64,000 nucleotides of DNA, from positions 14,899,320 through 14,963,319 of the forward strand of contig NC_069670.1 of NCBI RefSeq assembly GCF_027244095.1. The letters are read 5' to 3'. The translations under genes and the position numbers were made by a program. Origin of the DNA: Hemicordylus capensis. Its lineage: Eukaryota; Chordata; Lepidosauria; Squamata; Cordylidae. Shown one piece after another: positions 1-11,800 of this stretch. Position 1 is the first letter of the stretch, and each line of letters opens with the position of its first letter. The notes beneath the pieces were generated by a model that worked only from the letters and a program-made list of their open reading frames with translations, was not told where the DNA came from and did not search any database.

Positions 1-323
1 TATTTAGTGGGGGAAGCCATTACCCACACCATGCCTTCAAGGCACCGGACGACAATAAAAAAACGACTACAGATCCAACAAATTTTCTGCTTCCTTATTA
101 GTACAGAAGGACCTAAACTCTGATGTGCCATACCTTTGGGGGAGGACAGCACAAGCATATTCTGTCCCCCTCTCCAGAATTTTGTAGACGGAGTGGTTTG
201 GAAGACAAATGTACCGAATTTCAGGGCCTGGGGAAACATGCCAACTTCTTCAATAGCCCTGTCCAAAGTGTGGGGTGGGGAGCGGGGGGAAGGAAGATTG
301 AATAATCTTTTGATACATTCATC

Positions 324-2307
324 TTTATTCAAATGTGCATATTCACATACACAGGGCATGGTGCATGGTAAGCTTGGAAACCCACCGACAGCTCCGGCCC
401 CCTCACAGAACAAGGAGACTGCAAGCCAGGTAGGGCTCAATTTTTGTGTCCATGGAGCTCCACTTCCGTCAAATGAAGTGTGCAAGTTTTTATGCCACAC
501 AGGTCTCCATTAGGTGGCCTGGCCCTTCTGCCAGGCAAAACAGGCATTTCGTTGACACTGCCTCCTCAGGAGAAAAGGCTCCTGGAAGCTGGCATAATTT
601 TAAACACCCACGAACAATACACAGACTACGGCAGGCGCTGGCAGTGAGGTATTGTGGAAAGGGAGTACTGAGACTGATGCAATCTTCAGCCCAACCTCGT
701 TGAAGAGCTGGTTCATTGCGTGCAACGCTGTAGCCCTTGGAATGGCACTTCATGTGACAGAGAAAATTAAAGCAAGCCATCTCTCCCACAGGCCCTCTGG
801 GACACAGCCCTGCACCAAACACATGCTTTGCAAAACTCGAATACTTCATTGCCAGTCTGCTCACACAGATGGAGATTTCCGCTCAGAAGCAGCAAACATC
901 AAAATATTGTCAGCGCCCGCCTGGTGCAGTCAGCAGCCAACCAACCCTCTCAATGCTGCAGAAGGGAGAAACCCCTGAGGACACCCCTGAACAGAGGTAC
1001 AATATGGAAACATATGGGTGCCCCTTCCACCGCCAATATTTAGAATTAAATAATTTCAAAGGATAGCATTTAAATACTTTTTTTAAAACCCCCGAACCTG
1101 ATGCATTTGTGCCTTTTAAGTTAAACCCCAGAGAATATCAGCAGCAGGACGTACTTGTAAACTATATCTTTGGAGTATTCTGGCACTAAACTTTGGTGCC
1201 TGTTAAGCAGAGATTTTGTCCATAAGGCTAATGGTTGACCAAAGCTATTCCTGAAGTTTCTCCTCCCTTCACCAGTATCAAGGCATGAACATCCACAGGA
1301 TTGCTTTGCAGAGTTACTAGAGATGAATGCCACTTCTTGGAGACCAATCTGAGAGGGCTGGCAATCCTTAGAACAGGCACACTTCCCCAAAGTAGTCCAG
1401 GATCAAACAAGATCATAGTGTCATTTGGATTTAGGTTCAGTGTGGGTTGCCAACATTAGCATGATGGTGTGAAACCACGCCAGGGTGGGAATCTCAGATT
1501 GATCTTGGGCCATAAGCCACCTCGGCGTGGGTTCACACAACCAAGCTAATGTCAGTAACCCACATTAAACTTAGATACAAATGGTTGTGTGAAGTTGGCC
1601 AAGGAGTACAGATTCTTCTCTCTTCAGTCAGCTTGGCATTACCTTCATGCCTACACCAACTATCCCAGTTAATGAGAGACAGTTCCTATTTTCTGGTTTT
1701 TAGTCCTGGTCAGTCCCCGTCTCTGTTTTTGCCTTTTGGCAAACTCTTCTTAACATTTCATTTGTGCATATGGCCGGGGTTGCCAGCAATCTCTGCCGCG
1801 TCTCTAAGAGTTAGATCGCCAAATGGAAAACCAATGCCCCATTTCTAGCACGGACCCGCCTCGTGCAGCCCGCCTTTTGCACATGGCAGCTGCTGAGGTA
1901 ATATTTTGGAATTATGTTTTCAAGCGTCAAGACAGACCACCTGCTTGGCTTGTAGCTCAAGCTGTACAAGCCGCTGTACGGTAAACAAGCAAAGCCGAGA
2001 GCATTTTGCGGCGTTAAAACCACGTCTCGGTTTGCATCCGCGAATTGTCGGCGGGCGTGCCGCACCCCAATGAAAAGCCGCCAATAAAATGGGAGGGGAA
2101 ACGAAACAAAAACAAAAACCAGCATTCCAAGACACAAAGGCCTTCCCTGAGCTACGAGATGTTGGTTTTAGAGGTAGTAAGTGGTCTTGTGAGGAAGCCA
2201 CAGCGGGTTTCCAGAATCGGAGGGGGCACACCCCGCTCCCGCTCAGGAGAGAAACCCAAGGCGTTGAGTTTCTCCCAGCAAGCTGCTGCTGGGGCCGGCC
2301 GGCCCTC
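324..2307 (-). other. Probable 3' UTR of the zinc-finger gene
   Basis: No convincing coding exon lies here. On the minus strand an AATAAA signal (plus TTTATT at 324-329) lies about 2 kb after the stop codon. The block is nearly free of the SINEs that fill the rest of the window, apart from a nested inverted repeat at about 1440-1600. The UTR end is inferred. Confidence 0.4.
1440..1600. repeat. Nested inverted repeats, probable DNA-transposon remnant
   Basis: ttcacacaacc (1532-1542) pairs with ggttgtgtgaa (1583-1593), and gtgtgaaaccacgcc (1469-1483) pairs with ggcgtgggttcacac (1524-1538). The right arm recurs at about 40725-40800 (acacattaaacctagatgca). Confidence 0.5.
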
Positions 2308-2831
2308 TCATGCGGTGGCTCCCTTCTCGTGGCTGTGCATGTGCCAGTTGAGGTGCTCGCTCCGGAGGAAGGAGGCCCCGCACTGCTTGCAGGAGAAGGC
2401 GTAATGGAGGCGCATGTGCTGCTTCAAGGAGCGGTGGTAGACGAACCGCTTGTCGCAGACGCTGCACATGTAGCGGTCTCGGCGCCGCTTGGCGGGCCGC
2501 TCTTCCCTCTCCCTGCGCGGGGGTGGCCCGAGGCGCTTCCTCTGTGTGCTGCCGGCGAGCGGCACCTCGTCCTCTTCCGACTCACTCAGCGTCTCCGTCG
2601 CACTGGAATCTTCCTTTCGCCAGTTGTCCTCGGAGTCCTCTCCCACATCGCTCAGGTCCCCTTCCCCTGGGTCGGCATACGTCACTTGGGAACGGGCCTT
2701 GCGGAAGTTGTAGGTCTTGGTCGGCGCTTCCCGCTCAGCCTGCTGAACCGGGGGAGGTTGCTGGGGGACCAGGAGGTCACCCTCTTCTGCCTCCAGGTCA
2801 ATGATAACGGGTCCCTCTTCATCCCTTCTTG
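2308..2831 (-). CDS. Zinc-finger gene, last coding exon with two C2H2 fingers
   Basis: Starts at a cccgcag acceptor in phase 1 and ends at TGA 2310-2308. It repeats the KTYNFR motif and acidic spacer seen at the start of exon 7, then has a basic stretch (RPAKRRRDR) and two fingers (YMCSVCDKRF..., FSCKQCGASF...). The finger block at the extreme C terminus suggests a second DNA-contact module. Confidence 0.9.
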
Positions 2832-5800
2832 CTGCGGGAACAAGGAGACGATGGATTTACGTTAAAAGCAGGACCCCCTTCCATCCTGGAAGTCATGACA
2901 ACCGCCGACTGTGTTTGCATGCCTCTTAAACCGTCCTTGAATGCAGCTAGCCCTGATTATTCCTCCCTCAACCCTCAACTACCCCACCTTCATTTCCTTC
3001 CCCTTCCTTTATTCCTTGATTGTAAGCCCTTTGGGAGCAGGGGACTTTTGTTAGGCTTGTTTACGCAATCCGAAACGGGGTCAGGGGGACATTCCATGCT
3101 CAGCATTCTACCGGGAGTGGACAAAAAGCCTCCCTGCCTGGCCTGTGTCTCCCAGACATCTCCTCCCTCCTTCTACCTGGCTTTCCGAGTTCACACAAGC
3201 ATAGATCGAGAGCAGGCGTGGCTGGTGGCTCAACCTCAGACCCCATTTTGGTTCACATGGAGGGGCCTAGTCTTTGTAAAGTGCCACCTAATGGTACAGT
3301 GGGGAAATGACTTGATTAGCAAGCCAGAGGTTGCCGGTTTGAATCCCCGCTGGTATGTTCCCCAGACTATGGGAAACACTATATCGGGCAGCAGTGATAT
3401 AGGAAGATGTTGAAAGGCATCCTACTGCGTGGGAGGAGGCAATGGTCAACCCTTCCTGTATTCTACCAAAGACAACCACAGGGCTCTGTGGTTGTCAGAA
3501 GTCGACTTCAACTCTGGCACACTTTACCTTTTGCCTAGAACAAAAACACAGATCTGTTTATTGATCGTATTTATACACCACCCTATATAACATCTCTAGG
3601 CAGTGTGCAATTAAAACGGCCACCGACTAAAAACAATTCCAAACACTAAAATCACGTAAAACAAAAACGTAGAAAACCATCAATAAAACTTTAAAGCAGG
3701 ATAAACGAAAAGCCTGACAAAAGAGGTGCGTTCTCAAGAGTCGCTGAAAACCAGCCAGAAATGGGGAGGTTCTGGTTTCATTGAGGAGCATGTTCCAGAG
3801 TCCTGGGGCAACCCTAGAGAAGGCCCACTTTTGGGTTGCCACCGAACGAGCTGGTGGTAACCACAACTGGACCACATATCATATAGAGGGGAGGTATATA
3901 ATAAGGGCAGGAAGGAAACAAAAAACCATACCTGGTCCAGTGTGGGACAGCTTGCAATGGTGCTTTCCAACATACTCGGTCTGGCAGAACGGGCAAATCT
4001 GGGCCATCAGGCTGGGCACCATCTTCTGAACTGGGAGCTCCATAATGATTTTCGTGCCTGCAGGCAACGGTCCTGGGTGCAACAGTATCAGATCTTTATT
4101 TGCAGCTCTTCCCACCGGGCTTGAGCCAGAGGGTAGGGCTGACCCTGCGTTGTTGAGAACGACCATGTAAGGCTCCTGGTCTGAGGCTCCCAAGGGGACC
4201 AGAATAGGGGGAGCCACGGCTGGAACAGGAAAAGCCATGGAGGCTTGGGAGACGGGCCTCAGCGTTACGGGGTCTCCCGGCCAGGAACCAGACTGAGCTG
4301 TGTCCACGGGTCTAGCGACGGTGTGGACCGAGTTCACAGGGCAAGGAACGGGACCGTTTTGGAGGAGGGTCCCTGCCGGAAGCTGCTGGAAGACAGAGAC
4401 CGTGGGTGCCGAGGGTCCAGTCACCGTGGTCGTGATCACCGTTGTCATGGAGGGTGGAGGGTTGTCTCCGGCTGGAGGTGGCAATGTGAAAAGAACAGGG
4501 TCCAAGGAAATCCCAGCGGATCGTTTAGCCCGGGCAGGGCCGAGGATCATCGTGGGTGCTCCCGCCGTTGGAGCTGGGAGCACCAACGTCTCCAGTATGG
4601 CAAGAGTCCGTGCCTGGATTGCGCTGCTGGTCTGCTTCTGAGTTTCCCCCTCACGTGGGTATCGGAGACTGCCTTCGGCCGAGGGCCTGTCAGAGCCGGG
4701 AGGCCGAATCCTTGCCTGGGTAGCGTCGGAACGTTCTGGAAGCCGGCCGGGGCTGGCGCCCGCGTCTGAGGAGGGCCCGTCTGCCGCTGCGTTTGGAGGC
4801 CCACGTGCAGATTCCTCTCGGACAGCCGCGCTCCCGAAACCCTGACTGGCCGCTACCCCACCTTCGCAGAAATGGGCCCCGACGGCCCCACAGCGCTTGC
4901 AAGGGCCCAAGTGCAAAGTCTTGTGGTAGAAGTACTTGAACTTCAGGGTGAAGGTCTCGCCACATTCCTCGCACGCGAAGTGCCCGTGGCGCCGCTGGTG
5001 GCGGCGGAGCTGCTTGTGGCTCGAGTACGTCTTGTCGCAGTCTTCGCAGCGCTGGGGCTGGGGGCGGTGGCCCTCCGCGTGGCTCTTGATGTGGGCCGCC
5101 AGCTCGGCCCGGCTGCAGAAGCTGCTCTCGCAGCCCAAGCAGGAGAAGGGGCGGATGCCCTCGTGGTGGCGGAGATGCGCGCTCAGCTGGTGCTTCAGGT
5201 AGAAGGCTTTGGGGCAGGTGGGGCACTGGTGGGGGCGCTCGCCCGTGTGGGCCATCTGGTGCCTGGCCAGGTTGGAGGGGTCCGAGTAGGCCTTGCCGCA
5301 AACATGGCAGCCGAAGGGGAGCTCCCCCTTGTGGATGCGGAGATGCTTCCTCATGTTACTGCTGTTGGAGAACTCCCGGCCGCATTCCGGACACGGGTAG
5401 CAACGGGCGGCCTTTTTGGAACGGCCCCCTTGGGCTGTGCGGCTAGCAGGCGCCTCCTCCATGGCCACGCCTTCGGCTTCCTCTCCTTCCTCTCCATCAC
5501 TGGTGTCTATCCCATCCGGCGACCACCGGTCCTCAGAATCTCCGTCTTCTTCTTCTTCCTCCTCCTCCTCCGAAGCATACCTTACAATCTTGCTCTGAGA
5601 GCGGAAATTGTAGGTTTTTGAGGCAGTCCGTTTCTCGCTGGATGCGGGAGAGGCTCTCGAACTCCTGCTGGGAGGACCTGCATGAGAACAAAACAGGGGT
5701 CTGCGTTTGTGGCGGAATCTTAGGCACAAGATTTGTGCCTAAGATTTGTGGCGGAATCTTAGGCACCGTACAGGGAGGCAAACCGAACCCGAATCGGTTC

Positions 5801-8800
5801 AGAGAGCTTTTTTCTGTGAACTGCGATTCAACCCGAATCGGAAGTGCCTTTGTGGCCAGGATAAAAGGGTGTACATTCCTGAATTTTTAAGGTTTTAAAC
5901 ACCTAAATTTTCTTCCTAAATGTTTTAGGTTTTAATCTCTGGTCTATTTTTAAATTGCTAAATTGTTTTTAAGTTTTTGTATATATTTTAACTTTTTTAT
6001 GCTATGGTTAACTGCCCAGAGACGAAAGTTTGGGGCAGTGTACAAATCTGATAAATAAACAAACAGACAAACAAATAAATAATAAATCATACAAGCTGCC
6101 CTTCCACCAAGAAGCTCAGGGTCAGGGTATAAAAACACCACCGTTTAAAAATAGCACCACACATCCACGCATTAAGGAAGCGCGTGAACCCACTGGTGGC
6201 CTGAACCACTCAAACTCCTCTCTTCTTTCAGTACTACCCGGGCTTAAGAGCTTTAAATATCAAGGCAACAACGACCAAGGCCAAAGTGCTTTTAACGTTC
6301 TTCAACCGTCCATGACCCTCTACAAGAGCTGAGAGGGTTTCATGCTAACCTCTGCAGGAAACAGCGTCAAAAAGGTTATATAAAAGCTAGTTTGGGTCAA
6401 ACTCCTCTCTTTCTCCTCTTTGTGTTTCAGACTTGAAGCAAGTGACTCACCGTTTTTCCTATCTAGGACTCCCTGCCATGGGTTCTTTTTTTTAGACAGA
6501 ATCTCTTGAGCCAGTAGGAAGTTGCGTTTCTTAGACCAAGAGATGTCCATTTCAAATTCTCACCCTAGGCGCCCATCACAGGACGACCTTCTCAACAGAA
6601 GTCGAATCCTTGAAGGGAGCTGGGGTGGGTGGGAATTGCTTCCCTCACACGAAAGCTGCATTTTAAGAGGACGCCCCCCCCCACGTGAGAAGAAAAGCAC
6701 AGAGCTCATGAGTTGCAGATGGAGAATGGAAGGTCAAACAAGAGCTAGATAACGTTTAATGTGATCATAGGTAGGGAACATAGGCGACTGCCATATACTG
6801 AGTCAGACCCTTGGTCCATCTAGCTCAGGATTGTCCACACAGACTGGCAGCGGCTTCTCCAAGGTTGCAGGCAGGAGTCTCTCTCAGCCCTATCTTGGAG
6901 ATGCTGCCAGGGAGGAACTTGGAACCTAGATGCTCTTCTCAGAACGGCTCCATCCCCTAAAAGGGGAATATCTTACAGTGCTCACGCATGGAGTCCCCCA
7001 TCCATGTGCAAACCAGGGCAGACCCTGCTTAGCAGAGGGGACAATTCATGCTTGCTACTACAAGACCAAGGAACTGGGAGTGCTAGAAAACAGGGCCTGA
7101 TTCTCATGGGACCTTGGGCAATATTTCTCTGTGTAAACTGCCCTGAGCCATTTTTGGAAGGGCGGTATAGAAATGAAATGAAATGAAATGAAATAAGTGA
7201 GCCAGCACAGCCTAGTGGTCTGTGTTGGAGTGGGACTGGGGAAACCTTGTATTGAATCCCCAGGGGGATGTACCTTGAGAGTGCAATACAAAGGTATTAA
7301 TCAATTCAACAGATGGATATCTATAATCAAATATCCTTGGTGGAAAGGTGGACTAAAGATGGGCGACATCATGTGTTCCCTCAGTATTCCTTCTCTCGGG
7401 GATTCCCAGAGGTTGTTGACTACAACTCCCATAACCCTCCCCTGCAAAGGCCTTTGGTCAGGGATTGTGGGCGTTGTAGTCAACAACCTCTGGGAATCCC
7501 TCTAACAGGGAGCCCTGGTGGCCACTTTGCTTGGTCGCCTGGGTCAAGCTCCCCTCTCTTAGCCTCCGTCTCCTCCTTGTTTTCTCCGCCCAGCCCCTCC
7601 CCAAACTGAATAATACTGGCTTGCCTTACAAAATAAGGTATATGGAACACAGCAACGTGACACACTTTGAACACTTGCTGTCACTGCATCAATGAGGTTT
7701 CAAACGCGCCACTCACCTATGGCGAGTGGGGATTGCCTTCGGGCGAGCAGGTAGGAACGTGCCTCTTAACTGGAGGAAAACCCGATTTCCATGCCCTCCA
7801 GCAGGCAGGCAGACCAGTCCAGATCTTGTGTCGGTGAGTCACTTTAATGGGTTTATCTGCTAATTTTACAGATATTATCTATCTCTCTATCTATCTACCC
7901 ACGATGTGGGAAGAGGGCCCTTGTTTAACCCAGGGATAGGCACCCTTGGTGCTCTAGATGTTGAACTACACCTCCCATCACCCCAGCTCCAATTTATTGG
8001 GGCTGGGGATGATGGGAGTTGTAGTTCAACATCGGAAGAGTGAAGTTTGCCTACCCCGGCTTTGAGCCAGAGCCGCTGCATTGCATGCAGAAGGTTCCCG
8101 GCTCGATCCCCAGCGTCCCCAGGCAGGACCAGAAAAGACCTAGCGAATCCTGGAGAACAAGACGAGGCACAGCCCAGGTGGAAGACACTCACCCATCCCA
8201 GGCTGCCGATGGACGCTAGGGTGGTGCCTGGGTGCCTTTCCTTCGGCGAAATCCTTCTGGCTGAGCTTGCTGCGGTGCCCACCCTTGTTGCGGCTGCTGC
8301 GGAGGGCTTGGTTCTTCAGCCTAGCCGTTTGGCGGCCGACAGCGTCCCTCTTGGGCCTCTTCCTCAGTAGACCTGTGGCCTCATCATCACTGGAAGAGTT
8401 GATGTCGGAGGCGCTGGCCAATTCCTCCTGTGCTTCCTCCTCTGCTCTGCGAGCAACATCCACCCTTCTCAGGGCAACGAACGGCTTCTTGAGAATAGCT
8501 AGCCTGTCTGGACACATCTTAGCCAAGCCGTTGGCAGGGCTGGGAAGTCTTTCTGGCAGCCTCTCCGCCACGGCTACTTCTCGCTCGCCAAGCCCTGCCA
8601 CATAGTCTGCAAAATAAAAGCACAGTGACCTCAGAGGGAGGCAAAAGGCATCCATTCGCATGTGTAAGGGTTACTGCATTGCAATTTAATAAGGGTTGAC
8701 ATCAGAGTATCGAAGTGGACCCCAATGTTAGCGGAACTCCATTTAATTTCATTTTGCTAGCTTTCCAAGGTAGACTGCCTCTGGACGTGGAAGTTCGGCT

Positions 8801-11800
8801 CGGTTATTGAGGCTAGTAGCGGTGGATAGATACAGTACTGTATCTAAAGCTAGCGGCCATCTCCACCCACACCAGAAGTTTCTTAGATTTATACCCCACT
8901 TTTCAGTCCGCTGCCAGGGCACAATTTAAATAGCTGAATTGAATTTAAATAATTAACACACACAGTATACTTGGTGGCAGTGCTAATGGGAGACTAGCTG
9001 CAAGGCCTAGCCAATGTTAAATAACTTGGCTCCTCTGTTGCTCTAAGAAGAGAATTTTGCTTTCTGTGAAGGAGAATCTTGCTTTCTCCTGAATCTCCTG
9101 CTGGCCTATCTTGATGAATGACCTTGAGTTCTAACCGAGTGAAAAAAGAAAAAGAAACCCACACCTTTCAGACATCTCTCTCACATTGTCTCAGCTCAGA
9201 GGAGATTAAAAACAAGGTACAGCCCTTGATGTGTGGAGCAAGTTCAGGCTGTGAGTGAGAAACTGCATTTTTAACCCCTGCATTTTAATCTAGGAGTTTT
9301 CCCTGTTTCCAGGAAGCCAGAACGTTCAGAGAAAAGAGGTTTTTAAAGCCCCGACTCCCTGATTTTCTACCTGCTGGGATGTTTTCTGTTTGAACACACA
9401 AACATAGGTTTCCCCACCTGAAATGGGATCATGCAGAAGACTGTACCATTTTGTGCTCTTTCGGCAACATTTTTATTTATATATTTAACACATTTATATA
9501 CTGCCCAAAACACAAGTCTCTAGGTGGTGTACAACAAAACAATAAAAACAGATAAAAAGATTACAACAATTTAAAATTTTAAATATTAAAACTATTAAAC
9601 ACACAATGAAAACAATATCTAATTAAAAGCGGTGAACAAATGCATCTTGACTGCCTTTTTAAAAGTCGTCAGAGATGGGGAGGCTCTTATTTCAGCAGGG
9701 AGCGTGTTCCAAAACCTTGGGGCAGCAATGGAGAAGGCCCGTCCCTACGTAGCCACCAGAGGAGCTGGTGGGAACTGCAGACGGACCTCTCCAGATGATC
9801 TCAACGGGCGGTGTGGTTCATAGCGAAGAAGGCGTTCTCTTGAATACCCAGGGCCCAAGCTGTTTAGGGCCTTATAGGTTATAACCAAGACCTTGTATTT
9901 TGCCTGGAAACTTATCGGCAACCAATGTAAATCTTTTAAGATAGGAGTGATATAGTCTCTCCGAGATGACCCAGAGACCAACCTGGCTGCCACATTCTGG
10001 ACTATCTGCAGTTTCCGGACTACGTACAAAGGCAGCCCCACAAAAAGCGAATTGCAGTAGTCAAGTCTGGAGGTGACCAGCAAATGTAGTACCACTGTTC
10101 GGAGGTCATGTATCTCAAGAGATGGACACAGCTGGCGTATCAGCCGAAGCTGATAAAAGGCACCTCTGGCCACCGCCTCAACCTGAGACACCAGGGAGAG
10201 GTTTGTGTCCAGAAGCACCCCCAGACTGCGTACCTGTTCCTTCTGGGGAAGTGTGACCCCATCCAGAACTGGCAGATCAAAATCATCTCCCGAGTTCCGA
10301 CCCTGCACAATAAGTACCTCCGTCCTATCTGGATCCAGCCTCAGCTTGTTGAATTGACTCCAAGTGGTCGTGTTTAGTGAGTGTCCGCTGCTATCCCTCC
10401 TCCCCTCTCCCTGCTGAGAACAGGATGCCTTCTCTTTGGATTCCTCTCCCCCTCCTCACCTTGCAGAGCTTCCCTTTCCACCTGCGCCTCATCATAATTC
10501 GGATCTTCATGGATATAGTCGTCATTAAGATCCAGAGGGTGACTCTGGCACCACTTACCTAGAGAAAGAAAAAGAAAGAAAAGGCGGCCCATTATTTGCA
10601 AAATGTTTAATTTTTCTTGGTCACATTTTAAGACAGGCTAAAGTCACCCTTGACTTAGGAAGTATCTTAACAGTTAAAGAATCAGAATCATTTTGTTTGG
10701 GGCCATAAGCCAAACAAATTAACAGTTAAAGAAATGCACTTTACAGATGCTCAGAGGCATTCTATGGATCCACTATGATAGCTGTAATGCTTTCATATGG
10801 CAAAGATCCCTGAAGGGAGGACAAGATGATCATGTTAATATATATGGTGTGTAACACACCATAATATATATGGTGTGTTTACATATATATGTAAAACAAG
10901 TGGCTACCGCTAGAGCCCACTTGCACAAAGTGGCCACCGCTAGAGCTCACATGCATGCAAGTGGCTACTGCTGGTTGTTTTTTTTTTTTTTTAATGAAAC
11001 GTGAACATATTCTGCTCCTCGTCTCAAGGATGGATACACTCTTGTCACCTACTGATCCTGCTGGTTTCATCCACATCCTCTGTCCAAGATGAAGAGTTCC
11101 AGTATGCCACAAGGGCATCAGTCTCTTGCTCTATCGCCTCCAGTTGCTCATCCAGTTCGTTCCTGCAGACCTCAAGGGATATTCTGGGAACCACCATCGA
11201 TTCCAGATGTGCATCTGCAGGGGGCCAAAGAGAGGGCACGTGAAACTGGAGCGTAAGGTAGCCAAGTCTTGTAACAGCTTTTCAGTATATTTCAGAAGAA
11301 AAGAGGAGGAAGACTATTTATACACTTCCAGCCCAAGATGCTCACAAGATGGTTAGATTTTTTAAAAAACACACACATAAAAATTCATAACATTGCACAA
11401 TCAATAAAACCAGACAGCAAGTGGGTCTAAATCATCTGTTAAAAGCCAGCTAATTAAAAGCCTTCTGAAACAGGAAATGTTAAAAGCAAACGCAAGAACA
11501 GGGAGGGCAGATCATGATCTCCTGGGGAATCCCAAAGCTTCGGAAGCATGACTGAAAAAGCCTGTTCTACAAACTGAGAGAGACGATGTGGCACCACCAG
11601 GCTGGCCTCCCTTACTCAAGTACCACCAGCCCTGCCATGAAATCTACATCCATCCAATGCCAAATACATCTCCCTGGGCCTAGGACAAAGTTATCGCATC
11701 TTTCCCCCCACAATCTCCTCTTGCTTTGGAAAAGTTGGAGAGTTGATCGCTAGCCTGAAAACCCTTGCATCTGATATTTCTGGCTGCCTGGTTTAAAGCA

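Noticed and set aside
55-60. AATAAA on the plus strand at the left edge as the end of a gene coming from outside
   Set aside because: Only 54 bases lie before it, so no coding sequence can be tested.
2089-2865. Plus-strand open frame of 258 codons
   Set aside because: It is the shadow of the zinc-finger gene's last exon on the other strand.
4690-5301. Minus-strand open frame of 203 codons overlapping the finger exon
   Set aside because: A shifted frame of the same exon, Pro/Arg-rich, with no fingers.
4872-5621. Plus-strand open frame of 249 codons
   Set aside because: Antisense to the finger exon of the zinc-finger gene.
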